Shown here in pieces: positions 17,013 to 26,785 of a stretch of 64,000 nt of DNA; the first letter of the stretch is position 1; each line of letters begins with the position of its first letter. The notes beneath the pieces were generated by a model. The model was not told where the DNA came from and did not search any database. It saw only the letters and a list, made by a program, of their open reading frames with translations. The stretch comes from Ensifer sp. USDA 6670 (GTDB lineage Bacteria > Pseudomonadota > Alphaproteobacteria > Rhizobiales > Rhizobiaceae), in assembly GCA_000421085.1 (NCBI GenBank), contig ATWE01000001.1:1-64000 (forward strand), read 5' to 3'. Made by a program: the position numbers and the translations under genes.

Positions 17013-17918
17013 ATGAACATCAAGCACCTCGAAGTCCTGCGGACCCTCCTTGCAACCGGTTCGACCATCGCGGCCGCGAAGGCCATGGGGCTCAGCCAGT
17101 CGGGAGTAAGCCGCATGCTGCAGCAGCTTGAAAACGATTTGGCGATCACGCTCTTCGCCCGCGACAAGGGCCGGTTGATTCCGACTCCGGAGGCGACGGT
17201 CCTCGGGCGGGATGCGCAAAACGTGTTGCTGGCCATCGAACGCATGTCCGGCCATGCGGAGGACCTTCGCAACGGCTCCGCCGGGCCGGAGATCGTCCGC
17301 ATCGGGCTTCCGAGCAGCATGTGGGAGAATTTCGCACCCGCCATGTTGATCGACTATGTCAGGGATTTTCCCGGCGTTCGTATCGAAACGTTCTTCGAGA
17401 CGACGACAGCGATCACCAAACTGGTCGAGGAACGCGTGATCGATCTCGGTTTTTTACGCATCGAAGGAGAAACGGGGCCGGGCATTGCGATCGACAAGGT
17501 TGCGAGCGGTGAAAGCGTCTGCGTCGTTCCGAAGGATCACTCGCTCGCCGAATTGCCCGAGATCACCATCAAGCATCTGCGAAACGTGCCGCTGATCCTG
17601 ATCGGCCGGCAGCGGCCGAATCGCATGGCGCTTGACCAGGCCTTTCAGCGGGCAGGGGTAAAGCAGGTGGTCAAGATCGAAACCCACACCAACAGTTCGG
17701 CCTGTTCCTATGTCGCGCATGGACTGGGCGTCTCGATCATCAGCAGCTTCTATGCGAATCTCTACCGTCATCTGCCCGTCGTATACCGGCCGTTCGTGCC
17801 TCGCGCGACACAGGAATTCGGATTGGTGCGTGCCGCCGGAGTTCCGCTCTCCATCGCCGCCCAGGCGCTCAGCGACGCGCTGAAGAAGCAGATCCGGCTT
17901 TCGCAAGAAGATCAATAG
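17013..17918 (+). CDS. LysR-family transcriptional regulator
   Basis: A 301-residue LysR protein with an N-terminal winged helix-turn-helix (about residues 1-60, GSTIAAAKAMGLSQSGVSRML) and a C-terminal two-lobed effector domain. The ATG at 17013 is chosen because it gives the normal N-terminus MNIKHLEVLRTLL; an in-frame ATG lies 135 bases upstream but overlaps a repeat. It is codirectional with the peptide-type ABC operon starting at 18098, 179 bases further on, and may control it. Confidence 0.9.
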   Translation: MNIKHLEVLRTLLATGSTIAAAKAMGLSQSGVSRMLQQLENDLAITLFARDKGRLIPTPEATVLGRDAQNVLLAIERMSGHAEDLRNGSAGPEIVRIGLPSSMWENFAPAMLIDYVRDFPGVRIETFFETTTAITKLVEERVIDLGFLRIEGETGPGIAIDKVASGESVCVVPKDHSLAELPEITIKHLRNVPLILIGRQRPNRMALDQAFQRAGVKQVVKIETHTNSSACSYVAHGLGVSIISSFYANLYRHLPVVYRPFVPRATQEFGLVRAAGVPLSIAAQALSDALKKQIRLSQEDQ

Positions 17919-18097
17919 AAGCAACATATTGGCTCTTTTTGAGCACTCCGTTCCATTGCTCCGCGATCTTCCGAAGCCCGCATAAGGCTATGACGAATAT
18001 GCATAATATTGCGCGTCATTCTACATTCCCGCATAGTCCGGGCCGAAGAAACCGATGATGGCTCGATTTCAACCCGACCATCCATCGTGGGGAACCG

Positions 18098-19042
18098 ATG
18101 CTACGCTTTATCCTGAGCCGTCTGATGATGGCGATTCCAACGATCGTGCTTGTCGCCGTGGCGGTGTTTGCACTGATCCGCTTCATTCCCGGTGATCCCG
18201 CAGCGCTGATGCTGGGGGACATGGCTCAGCCCGATCAGATCGCAGCAATGCGCGTGGAGCTCGGTCTTGACAAGTCCATGCCCGAGCAGTTCCTGATCTG
18301 GGCCGGGAATGTGCTGCAAGGCGATTTCGGCCGCTCGATCGTCAATGCCGAGGCGGTGCTGCCGCTGGTCGTTTCGCGCTTTCTGGTGAGTGCGGAGATT
18401 GTGGTCGTCGCCGTGCTTCTGGCAAGCCTGATTGCCGTACCGGCCGGCGTGATTGCCGCCTGGCGTCAGAACAGCCTGACGGACCTGGCTCTGGTCGGAA
18501 CGGCAACGGTTCTCCTGTCCATCCCGACCTTCTGGCTCGGCTTGCTGCTGCTGTTGCTGTTCGGGCTTGAACTCGGCTGGCTGCCGGTTCTGGGCTATGT
18601 CTCGATCGGCGACAATCTGACGGACGGTTTGCTCTATCTCGTCCTGCCCGTCGTGACGCTGGTCATCCATGAAGCGGGAGTGCTGATCCGCATGGCGCGT
18701 GCCTCCACGTTGGAAGTGCTGCGTCTCGATTACATTACCCACGCCCGTGCGAAAGGGCTGTCGGAAAGCGCCGTGCTCTGGCGTCACGCGTTCAAGAACG
18801 CCTTTGGCCCGACCTGGACGATGATCGGCCTCATCCTGGGCAATCTGCTGGGCGGAATTGCGGTCATCGAGACGGTCTTCACCATTCCGGGGCTCGGCCG
18901 ACTGATGGTGGACAGCATTTTTGCGCGCGACTACCCCGTTATCCAGGGATGCCTTCTGTTCGTTTCGCTCTCCTATGTGCTGGTCAACCTCATCGTCGAC
19001 CTTCTCTACCCTCTCTTCGATCCGCGTGTTGTCGCCGAATGA
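18098..19042 (+). CDS. Peptide-type ABC permease, DppB family
   Basis: A 314-residue inner-membrane permease with six hydrophobic helices. It begins with the DppB pattern (LSRLMMAIPTIVLVAVAVFALIRF) and has a periplasmic loop containing GDPAALMLGD. The C-terminal half has the permease EAA-type loop (RMARASTLEVLRLDYITHAR). It is the first gene of an operon whose next three genes overlap or adjoin. Substrates of the family are di/oligopeptides, opines or nickel. Confidence 0.93.
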   Translation: MLRFILSRLMMAIPTIVLVAVAVFALIRFIPGDPAALMLGDMAQPDQIAAMRVELGLDKSMPEQFLIWAGNVLQGDFGRSIVNAEAVLPLVVSRFLVSAEIVVVAVLLASLIAVPAGVIAAWRQNSLTDLALVGTATVLLSIPTFWLGLLLLLLFGLELGWLPVLGYVSIGDNLTDGLLYLVLPVVTLVIHEAGVLIRMARASTLEVLRLDYITHARAKGLSESAVLWRHAFKNAFGPTWTMIGLILGNLLGGIAVIETVFTIPGLGRLMVDSIFARDYPVIQGCLLFVSLSYVLVNLIVDLLYPLFDPRVVAE

Positions 19043-19857
19043 AAAAGTTCACCCTCAACGGACTGATCGGCGGCATCCTGATCGCCATCCTGCTCGTCAC
19101 CGCTGCCGTCGGTCTCTTCTGGACACCGTTCGACCCGATGAAACTCTCCTTCACGGCGCGGCTTGCAGCTCCCGGCACCGCGCATCTGCTAGGCACCGAC
19201 GAATTCGGCCGTGACGTCTTGAGCCGCCTGATGGTCGGCGCCCGCGCCAGCGTCTGGATCGGCGTGCTCACCGTCGGCTTCGCCACGATCTGCGGGACGC
19301 TCATCGGCCTCATCAGCGGTTATGCGCGCGGCGGGGTGGACGGCATCATCATGGCTGTCAACAACGCGCTTCTCGCTTTTCCCGGCATCCTGCTGGCGCT
19401 CGGGCTGCTCGCCGTCTTCGGCGCCAACCAGTACGGCATCATCTTCGCGCTCGGCATCGCCTATACGCCTTCCATGGCGCGCGTCGTGCGAGGCGCCGTG
19501 CTTTCGCTGAGGGAGCGGGAGTTTATCGAGGCCTCGCGGGTGATGGGCAATGGCGAACTTTATACGATGTTGCGCCATATCCTGCCGAACTGCGTGGCGC
19601 CGATCACGGTTCTCGCCACCTCGATGTTCGGCTGGGCCATCCTGTCGGAAAGCGCGCTCTCGTTTCTCGGCCTTGGCGTGCCGCCGCCGGCGCCGACCTG
19701 GGGCAACATGCTGGCGGCCGGGCGGCCATTCCTCCAGCAGGCCGCATGGCTCGGATTGTTCCCGGGCCTGTGCATCGCGCTGACGCTGCTTGGCATCAAT
19801 CTTCTGGGCGACGCGCTCCGCGACAGACTCGACCCGCGCATGAGAGGCCTGAAATGA
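19039..19857 (+). CDS. Peptide-type ABC permease, DppC family
   Basis: A 272-residue inner-membrane permease with the DppC hallmark GTDEFGRDVLSRLM-GARAS near residue 50, and the EAA loop VLSLREREFIEASRVMG. The ATG at 19039 overlaps the DppB stop (ATGA) and restores the normal short N-terminal helix. It forms the channel with the DppB-type subunit. Confidence 0.93.
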   Translation: MKKFTLNGLIGGILIAILLVTAAVGLFWTPFDPMKLSFTARLAAPGTAHLLGTDEFGRDVLSRLMVGARASVWIGVLTVGFATICGTLIGLISGYARGGVDGIIMAVNNALLAFPGILLALGLLAVFGANQYGIIFALGIAYTPSMARVVRGAVLSLREREFIEASRVMGNGELYTMLRHILPNCVAPITVLATSMFGWAILSESALSFLGLGVPPPAPTWGNMLAAGRPFLQQAAWLGLFPGLCIALTLLGINLLGDALRDRLDPRMRGLK

Positions 19858-21482
19858 CGATGGACAAGCTTCTCACCGTTTGCGGCCTTTCGCTTGAAAT
19901 CGCAAGAACCGGCCATCAGGTCGTCAAGTCGGTCTCCTTCGACCTCGCGCCGGGCGAGATCTTCGGCATCGTCGGTGAAAGCGGCTCCGGCAAGACGCTG
20001 GCGACCCGAGCGCTGATCTCACTGCTGCCGCCGACCATCAAGGTCGCCGGCGGGTCGGTGTCCTACAAGGGCCGCGACGTGCTGAAGATGAAGGAAAATG
20101 AGCTTCGCCATCTGCGCGGCGCAGAGATCGGCGTCGTCTTCCAGGAGCCGATGACCTCGCTCAACCCGTCGATGACGATCGGCCGGCAGCTAGAGGAAGG
20201 CCTCATCCTGCACACCAAGGCCTCGGCGCAGGAGCGACGCTCCCTCATTCTCGACATGTTGAAGCGGGTCGGCATCCGCGATCCGGAAGGCGCGCTTGCC
20301 TCCTACCCGCACGAGTTTTCGGGCGGCATGCGTCAGCGCATCATGCTCGCCTCCGTCATGCTTTTGAAGCCGGCGCTGCTGATCGCCGATGAGCCGACCA
20401 CGGCACTCGATGCCGTCATCCAGCGCGACGTGATGGAACTGATGGTGGAACTGACGCGTGCGGAAGGTACGGCCGTTTTACTGATCAGCCACGATCTTCC
20501 GATGGTGGCGCGCTACACGAGCCGTATCGTCGTGATGGAAAAGGGCGCGATCGTGGGACAGGGCCGGACCGAGGACCTGCTCAAGGCACCGCAGCACCCC
20601 TACACGAAAAAGCTCCTCTCCTCGCTGCCCTTCCGCGGCCGGCCGCGCCAGATCGACCTGACGAGAGCGCCCATGATCTCGGCCCGCGATATCATCGTGG
20701 ACTATGCAGGGCGAAAGTCGCTGTTCAGGAAGAACAAGCCGAAGCGCGCGCTGCATGGCGTCAGCATCGACATTCACGAGGGCGAGGTCGTGGCTCTCGT
20801 CGGCGGTTCCGGCTCCGGCAAGACGACGCTCGGCCGTACCATTGCCGGTCTCGTCACGGAAAGCGACGGCCGCATCCAGTTCCAGGGGCGGCCACGCACT
20901 GAAAACTGGACCGATTATCGCCTCAACTGCCAGATGGTGTTCCAGGATCCCTACTCATCGCTCGATCCGCGCATGACTATCGAGGCGCTGGTCGAAGAGG
21001 CGCTGAGGCTGGTTCCGGGCCTGGATGGTAAGGCCAAGCGCAAGCGTACCCTGGAAACGCTGGAGGAAGTCGGGCTCGCGGTCGATTATGCCGGCCGTTA
21101 TCCGCACGAACTCTCCGGAGGCCAGCGCCAACGTGTCGCCATTGCGCGTGCGATCGCGCGGCGCCCGCGCTTCCTGATCGCGGACGAACCGGTTTCCGCA
21201 CTCGACGTGACGGTCAGGGCGCAGGTCCTCGATCTCTTCTCGGATCTGCAGAAACGCTACGGCTTTTCCTGCCTGTTCATCAGCCACGACCTCGGCGTCG
21301 TCGAACAGGTGGCCGACCGCGTCGTCGTCATGCAGGACGGCCGGATCATCGAGGAGGGAGACCGCGACACGATTTTCGACAGTCCGAAGGAAGCCTATAC
21401 GCGCCGGCTTCTCTCGGCCATTCCTGCCCTCGACCAGAACGGAAAGGGCGGCGTGACACTCAAATGGCGTCTGGAGAATTGA
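19854..21482 (+). CDS. Fused dual ABC ATPase, DppD-DppF type
   Basis: A 542-residue protein joining two oligopeptide-type ATPase domains. The first has Walker A GESGSGKTLATR, signature FSGGMRQR and Walker B LIADEPTTALD. The second (from about residue 275) has [20 protein letters not shown] and FLIADEPVSALD. Both domains appear catalytically intact. The ATG at 19854 overlaps the DppC stop (ATGA). The fused form is common in rhizobial peptide importers. Confidence 0.93.
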   Translation: MTMDKLLTVCGLSLEIARTGHQVVKSVSFDLAPGEIFGIVGESGSGKTLATRALISLLPPTIKVAGGSVSYKGRDVLKMKENELRHLRGAEIGVVFQEPMTSLNPSMTIGRQLEEGLILHTKASAQERRSLILDMLKRVGIRDPEGALASYPHEFSGGMRQRIMLASVMLLKPALLIADEPTTALDAVIQRDVMELMVELTRAEGTAVLLISHDLPMVARYTSRIVVMEKGAIVGQGRTEDLLKAPQHPYTKKLLSSLPFRGRPRQIDLTRAPMISARDIIVDYAGRKSLFRKNKPKRALHGVSIDIHEGEVVALVGGSGSGKTTLGRTIAGLVTESDGRIQFQGRPRTENWTDYRLNCQMVFQDPYSSLDPRMTIEALVEEALRLVPGLDGKAKRKRTLETLEEVGLAVDYAGRYPHELSGGQRQRVAIARAIARRPRFLIADEPVSALDVTVRAQVLDLFSDLQKRYGFSCLFISHDLGVVEQVADRVVVMQDGRIIEEGDRDTIFDSPKEAYTRRLLSAIPALDQNGKGGVTLKWRLEN

Positions 21483-21483
21483 T

Positions 21484-22347
21484 GTGGATAGGCTAACCGA
21501 TTCTGGCCCGGTGAAGGAAAGGCTTGCGCAGATCTGCGACGCGCAGCCTTTCGTGACACGCTTCGTTGTGCGCAACCTAAGGACCGGAGAGACGATCGAA
21601 CGCGGCGCCGATGAGGAAACGCCTTCTGCCAGCACCCGCAAGACCTCGATCATGATGGCGGCGCTGAAGGCCGTGCACGAGGGGCGGCTGGATCTCGACG
21701 AGCCCATCACTTACGAAGCCCGCTTTGCCGAGGAAGTCGCGAGCGGCATGTTCCGGTATCTGACGCCCGGGATCGTGATTTCGTTGCGCGATGCCATAAC
21801 CGGGATGATGGTGCTGAGCGACAATGTCTGCACCAAAATGGTGTTCGAGCGTCTGACGCTGGAGGAAGTCGACAGCTACTGCAAATCGATCGGCATGCAC
21901 GGTACGCATCATCGCTTCCTCATTCCGCCGCTGGCCCTGCCGCCGGACCATTCGCTGACCTCGGTCACGACCACGACAGCCCGCGACCAGGCATTCCTGC
22001 TGCAGGCGATCCTGGACGCGCAGACCTCTCCCGAAGCGATCGCGGCGCTCGGCACACCGCCGGAGTTGTGCGCTTATGCCTTGCAGACGCTGAAGAACCA
22101 GATCCTGCGCTATGCCATCCCGTCGCGTCTGCCGTTCGGCACGGTGGTGGCGCACAAGGGCGGCACCGGCAAGCGCGGCCGCATGAATGCGGGCATCGTC
22201 TACCGCGACGGCGCCCCCTTCTACATCATCTCCGCCTATACCGACGAAGTGCCGCAGGTCATGCCGGACGGCACACCGGGTTACACGATGGCGCTCGAGA
22301 CGATCGGCAGGCTCTCGCGTGCCTGCTGGGACGGATTCCACTCATAA
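21484..22347 (+). CDS. Class-A-beta-lactamase-like serine hydrolase without signal peptide
   Basis: A 287-residue serine hydrolase with all three class A landmarks: Ser50-x-x-Lys53 in SASTRKTS, Ser112-Asp-Asn114 in VLSDN, and Lys225-Gly-Gly in AHKGGTG. The GTG start at 21484 has GGAG upstream and lies one base after the ATPase stop. No signal peptide is visible, so unlike true beta-lactamases it should stay in the cytosol. Being inside the transporter operon, it probably opens an amide, lactam or ester bond in the imported compound. Activity against antibiotics is not implied. Confidence 0.82.
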   Translation: MDRLTDSGPVKERLAQICDAQPFVTRFVVRNLRTGETIERGADEETPSASTRKTSIMMAALKAVHEGRLDLDEPITYEARFAEEVASGMFRYLTPGIVISLRDAITGMMVLSDNVCTKMVFERLTLEEVDSYCKSIGMHGTHHRFLIPPLALPPDHSLTSVTTTTARDQAFLLQAILDAQTSPEAIAALGTPPELCAYALQTLKNQILRYAIPSRLPFGTVVAHKGGTGKRGRMNAGIVYRDGAPFYIISAYTDEVPQVMPDGTPGYTMALETIGRLSRACWDGFHS

Positions 22348-22370
22348 CGATCAATAAAGAGGGTAGAACA

Positions 22371-23915
22371 ATGAAAAAGCTTCTTCTTGCGGGCGCCGCG
22401 CTGCTCGCCACGGCCGATATGGCAGCAGCACGCGACATCACCATCGCGCAGAGTTCCGACCTGCGCAGCAACAATCCGGGCGTCAACCGCGACGGCAATA
22501 CCGACAGCATCATCCTGCACATCGTCGAGGGCCTCGTCGGCTACAACAATGTCGGCGAAGTGAAGCCGCTCCTCGCCAAGAGCTTCGAGATGTCGGCCGA
22601 TGGGCTGACCTATACGTTCAAGCTGCGCACCGACGTGAAATTCCACAACGGCAAACCGATGACGGCCGGGGACGTGGAGTGGAACTGGACGCGCTACCTC
22701 AAGCCCGAGACGAAGTGGACCTGCCTGAAAGACTTCGCAGAAGGCGGGGCCGCGCCTGTAGCCGGCGTCAAGGCCACCGATGCGGCAACCGTCGAGATCA
22801 CGCTCGCAAAGCCGTCGGCCGTTTTCCTTGGCCTGATGTCGCGTCCCGAATGCGGCTTTACCGGCATGATTTCGCCTGAATCCGTCGCTGCCGACGGCAG
22901 CTTCGTCCAGCCGATCGGGACCGGCCCCTTCATGTGGGGGGAATGGAAGAAAGGCGAGTACATCCATCTCGAGAAATTCGCGGATTATGTATCGCCGGAA
23001 AACGAAGGAAAGCCGGACGGCATGGTCGGTTCGAAGCGGCCCCTTGCAGACGGTCTCAAGTTCATGGTCATTCCCGACGCCTCGACCGTGAAGGCAGGTC
23101 TGGAGTCCGGTGTGCTCGACACGGCGGAGATCTCGCCGGATCTCATTCCCGAATTCCAGGCGAGCGAAACGATGCAATTGATCGTCGCGCGCAATAACGG
23201 CAAGAATCTCTTCTACATTCAGACCCGCGACAAGGTCCTGAGCAATCCGGGCGTGCGACGCGCCATGGCGATGGCGCTCGATCTGGATCAGCTCGTTGCG
23301 GCCGCCTCCAACGGCACGGGCGAGGCGAACGGCTCGATGGTGTCGCAGGACTCGGTCTATTTCAGCGAAACGCAGAAGAATCGTCTTCCCTATGACATCG
23401 AGGCCGCCAAGAAGGAACTGGCGGATGCCGGCTACAACGGCGAGCCGATCTCGATAATCGCCAACAAGCGCGGCAATGTGCCGAGCTTCCCGGCCGCCGT
23501 CATGGCGCAGGCGATGATGCAGCAGGCCGGCCTCAATGTACAGATCGAGGTGCTGGACTACGCAACCCAGGTCGACCGCCGCCGTTCCGGCAATTACCAG
23601 GTCATTTCGCAGTCGGTCGCGCCGCGTCTCGACCCCGCCCTGATGTATTCCTTCTACGTCGGCGACAAGGACGAGAACGCGTCTCTGATGTGGGACGATC
23701 CGAAGGCTATCGAACTGATGAACGCAGCCTATGCGGAGGCTGATCAGGTCAAGCGCCAGAAGATCTTCGACGAGTTCCATGAGCTAATGCTGAAGGAAAT
23801 GCCGGGCATCTTCCTTTACGACATGGTCGATGTCTGGGGGGCGACCAAGAAGCTGAAGGGCCAGCCGGTCTGGCAGTCGAATGCCCGCCTTTGGGAAGTG
23901 TCGGTCGCCGACTGA
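22371..23915 (+). CDS. Periplasmic peptide-type substrate-binding protein (SBP_bac_5)
   Basis: A 514-residue type II binding protein of the DppA/OppA family. A Sec signal peptide covers about residues 1-20 (MAAA before RDITIAQ). The body has the family core pattern (TYTFKLRTDVKFHNGKPMTA) around residue 80. The ATG at 22371 follows GAGGGT. It comes after the hydrolase by 23 bases and is the last transporter gene. Its ligand defines the operon but cannot be read from sequence. Confidence 0.92.
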   Translation: MKKLLLAGAALLATADMAAARDITIAQSSDLRSNNPGVNRDGNTDSIILHIVEGLVGYNNVGEVKPLLAKSFEMSADGLTYTFKLRTDVKFHNGKPMTAGDVEWNWTRYLKPETKWTCLKDFAEGGAAPVAGVKATDAATVEITLAKPSAVFLGLMSRPECGFTGMISPESVAADGSFVQPIGTGPFMWGEWKKGEYIHLEKFADYVSPENEGKPDGMVGSKRPLADGLKFMVIPDASTVKAGLESGVLDTAEISPDLIPEFQASETMQLIVARNNGKNLFYIQTRDKVLSNPGVRRAMAMALDLDQLVAAASNGTGEANGSMVSQDSVYFSETQKNRLPYDIEAAKKELADAGYNGEPISIIANKRGNVPSFPAAVMAQAMMQQAGLNVQIEVLDYATQVDRRRSGNYQVISQSVAPRLDPALMYSFYVGDKDENASLMWDDPKAIELMNAAYAEADQVKRQKIFDEFHELMLKEMPGIFLYDMVDVWGATKKLKGQPVWQSNARLWEVSVAD

Positions 23916-24075
23916 GTCTCTGATTACCTGCGCCGGGCGGCAGACCCTGACCCGGCCAATCCATCATCCATCGGACCGATCCGGCGAAGCGACCTTTGCG
24001 CGTCTGAAAAGGCGCGCAATGGTGCAGGCGCCGGGCGATCTCCTGCGCCCGCCCTTCGAAATACGAGGACATCTC

Positions 24076-25536
24076 ATGAACCGAGAGGACGTGATCTCGA
24101 TTGCCGCGGCGATCGAATCGATGAAACCGGAGTTTACCCGCTTGAGCGACAGCATCTGGGATTTCGCCGAGCTGAAATTCGAGGAACAGCGCTCGTCCGG
24201 GCTGATTGCCACGGCTCTCGAAGACAATGATTTTTCCGTTCGTCGCGGCGTAGCGGGCATGGACACGGCCTTCATCGGCGAGTCGGGCAGCGGCAAGCCG
24301 GTGATTGCCTTTCTGGGAGAATTCGATGCACTCGCCGGCATGAGCCAGGCCGCCGGGATTGCCGAGGCGAAGCCGCTTGTCGAAGGCGCCAGTGGCCATG
24401 GCTGCGGCCACAACCTGCTCGGCGTCGGCTCGCTGATGGCGGCAATCGCACTCGCCCGGCATCTGAAGGCCAACAATCTGTCCGGGACGGTGCGCTACTA
24501 CGGCTGCCCCGGCGAGGAGGGCGGCTCGGGGAAGACCTTCATGGTGCGCGCCGGCCTGTTCGACGACGTCGACACCGCGCTCACCTGGCATCCGGCACCG
24601 TTCAACGGAGTGCGCTCCACCAACAATCTTGCCGTTCTCGAATATTTCTACCGCTTCAAGGGCGTGGCCGCACACGCGGCGAATGCCGCCCATCTCGGCC
24701 GTTCGGCACTCGACGCTGTCGAACTCATGAATGTCGGCGTCAACTTTCTGCGCGAGCACATGCCGCAGGATTGCCGGGTGCACTATGCAATCACCGATGC
24801 CGGGGGCAGGGCGGCGAATGTCGTGCAGGCGAACGCCGAAGTGCTCTACCTGATCCGCGCGCCGGAAATGCCACAGGCGCTGGATCTCGCCAGGCGCGTC
24901 GAGAAGGTGGCGCGCGGTGCAGCCATGATGACCGAGACGGAGGTGGAGATCGTCTTCGACACCGCCTCGACCAACCTCCTGCCCAACATCGTGCTCGAGA
25001 CCGCCATGCATGAGAACATGGTGGCGCTCGGCCCGATCGCCTTCGACGAGGCCGACGTCGCATTCGCCGGATCCATTCAGGAGACGTTCTCGCAAGAGGC
25101 AATCAAAAGCAGCATCCGCCTCTACCAGATGAAGCGCGACGTCTTCTCCGACGTCAATGTCGATGGGTCGTTACCACTGCATCTCGGCCTGCGTGAATTC
25201 GAAGGCCATTCACATTTCCGTGCCGGCTCGACCGATGTCGGCGACGTCAGCTGGGTGACGCCGACGGCACAGTGCTGGGCGCCGGCATGGGCGATCGGCA
25301 CCAACCCGCATACTTGGCAGGTCGTGGCACAGGGCAAAAGCCCGATCGCCCACAAGGCCATGGCGCATGCCGCCAAGGCGCTCGCCACGACCGGTCTGTC
25401 GCTCATGACTTCCCCGGACCTGCTTGCCGCCGCCAGGGCGGAATGGCTGGAGAAGACGGAGGGGAAATCCTATGTCTGCCCCATCCCGGCGGATGTCATG
25501 CCGGGGTCGCATTCGCATGATCGACCCGTCCGATGA
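24076..25536 (+). CDS. M20-family amidohydrolase, AbgB-like
   Basis: A 486-residue metallopeptidase-type amidohydrolase similar in layout to AbgB (p-aminobenzoyl-glutamate hydrolase subunit B). Metal-ligand segments are visible: FLGEFDALAGMSQAAG, GHGCGHNLLG, and YGCPGEEGGSGK. An embedded dimerisation domain follows. The ATG at 24076 is preceded by GAGGAC; an earlier in-frame reading would overlap the SBP gene. It lies 160 bases after the SBP and probably cleaves an N-acyl or aryl amino acid supplied by the transporter. Confidence 0.87.
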   Translation: MNREDVISIAAAIESMKPEFTRLSDSIWDFAELKFEEQRSSGLIATALEDNDFSVRRGVAGMDTAFIGESGSGKPVIAFLGEFDALAGMSQAAGIAEAKPLVEGASGHGCGHNLLGVGSLMAAIALARHLKANNLSGTVRYYGCPGEEGGSGKTFMVRAGLFDDVDTALTWHPAPFNGVRSTNNLAVLEYFYRFKGVAAHAANAAHLGRSALDAVELMNVGVNFLREHMPQDCRVHYAITDAGGRAANVVQANAEVLYLIRAPEMPQALDLARRVEKVARGAAMMTETEVEIVFDTASTNLLPNIVLETAMHENMVALGPIAFDEADVAFAGSIQETFSQEAIKSSIRLYQMKRDVFSDVNVDGSLPLHLGLREFEGHSHFRAGSTDVGDVSWVTPTAQCWAPAWAIGTNPHTWQVVAQGKSPIAHKAMAHAAKALATTGLSLMTSPDLLAAARAEWLEKTEGKSYVCPIPADVMPGSHSHDRPVR

Positions 25537-25562
25537 TGGCGCTTCCGGTTTCGGCCGCTTCG

Positions 25563-25838
25563 TCAGGCGTCGGCCGTCCCCACCACGTCCATCCTTGGAT
25601 TACGAGATCCCATTGTGGTCCACGCTCCCAGCAGCTTAGCGTAGACGCCGTTCGGCTTGCCGACGAAGGGACCGCCCGTTCCGAAAAAACTCTTCCGTGA
25701 AATGTTCTGCATCGGCAAATAAGCTTCCCCGGCCGTTCTTCTCTTCTTCGAATCGCAAAAACGGTCCGCGAGAACTGGCGCCTCGGCGGCGTTGGGCGCC
25801 CATGCGTCCGCTGGACCGCAGAGATCCTGCCCTGCCAA
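25563..25838 (-). other. Gap 25537-25891: doubtful 91-codon reading frame, possibly a gene remnant
   Basis: The 355-base gap between two convergent genes holds no confident gene. One minus-strand frame ends in a protein-like stretch (GGPFVGKPNGVYAKLLGAW, then TTMGSRNPRMDVVGTADA), which could be the C-terminal remnant of a lost gene. There is no good Shine-Dalgarno site, and the N-terminal part looks random. No known family was recognised. Confidence 0.2.
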
Positions 25839-25891
25839 TTTGCAAGCTGCATGTAAGGCCGGGGCCAGGGTCGAGTAGCAGCCAACGGCAA

Positions 25892-26785
25892 CTATAGAAG
25901 CGCTGCCGGCAGACCGGCGGCTGCCCTGAAAGCCTTGAAAGCGCCAAGTGCCCTGAGCGAGCGGCCGTCGTCGATAGCCGCAAGATCGAGGATCACTGCG
26001 TTGGAGACCGTCATCGGCACCACCAGCGACTGGGATTCGCCGGGTTCACCGCGAGCAACCGAAATCTGACGGTCGGGTGCCGGGTCGATGCGGGCGCTGA
26101 GGATGTCCGTCAGCGCAAGCGTTCTGGCGCCCCTGCCGGCTGCAATCTTCCGCACGTCATGGATCAGGGGAGAGGTCCTGCGAAAGGCGAGCAGCCAGAT
26201 CACGTCTCCCGGTGACAACGTTGCAAGCGCCTCGGCGAGTTGGTGCACATGGCAGGCGAGATCGACTGCATCATACCCGGATCGGCTCAGCCGAAGCGCA
26301 ATCAGCGACGAGAGGGCTGCCGCGTGGCCGCGTCCGAAGACGTAGATCCGCCGCGCATCGCGCAGCGTTTCCGAGAATGCGCGGATATCCGTATCGGAGA
26401 CGCTGTTGCGGACCTGCCGCAGTGCGGCGATCTCGCTATCCAGCACCGAGGCGAGAAGTCTGCCGTCCTCGGCGCGAAGCAGGCGCGCGGCCATGCGCGC
26501 TGCCGGACTTTCGAAATCGCCGCCGCCCTCCAGAAGGTTGGCCTGGAGAAAGGCCCTGAACTGGGGGTAGCCCTTGAAGCCGAGGCGGCGCGCCAGGCGC
26601 ACCGCCGAGGCCGGATGCACGCCTGCGCGGAAGGAGACGTCCTTGCCGTTTTCCATCGCTCCGCGGATAGGGTCCTGCATCAGGACCTCCAGGAGCCGCG
26701 CATCCGCCTCCGTCAGCCGTGCCGAATTGCGGTTGACGAGCTCGCTCAGGAAACGCGGAATTTCGCTCTGTCTGGCCTCGCTCAT
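25892..26785 (-). CDS. MurR/RpiR-family transcriptional regulator
   Basis: A 297-residue regulator with an RpiR-type helix-turn-helix in the first 85 residues (VSFRAGVHPASAVRLARRLG) and a SIS domain (about 125-260, including VFGRGHAAALSSLIALRLSR). The start overlaps the end of the ABC ATPase gene by four bases, so it is the last gene of the ugp-like operon and likely senses a product of that pathway. It is convergent with the AbgB-like gene. Confidence 0.88.
   Translation of the reverse strand: MSEARQSEIPRFLSELVNRNSARLTEADARLLEVLMQDPIRGAMENGKDVSFRAGVHPASAVRLARRLGFKGYPQFRAFLQANLLEGGGDFESPAARMAARLLRAEDGRLLASVLDSEIAALRQVRNSVSDTDIRAFSETLRDARRIYVFGRGHAAALSSLIALRLSRSGYDAVDLACHVHQLAEALATLSPGDVIWLLAFRRTSPLIHDVRKIAAGRGARTLALTDILSARIDPAPDRQISVARGEPGESQSLVVPMTVSNAVILDLAAIDDGRSLRALGAFKAFRAAAGLPAALL

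Noticed and set aside
21484..22347. True antibiotic-resistance beta-lactamase
   Set aside because: No signal peptide, location inside a peptide-import operon, and only general class A motifs; a metabolic hydrolase is more likely.
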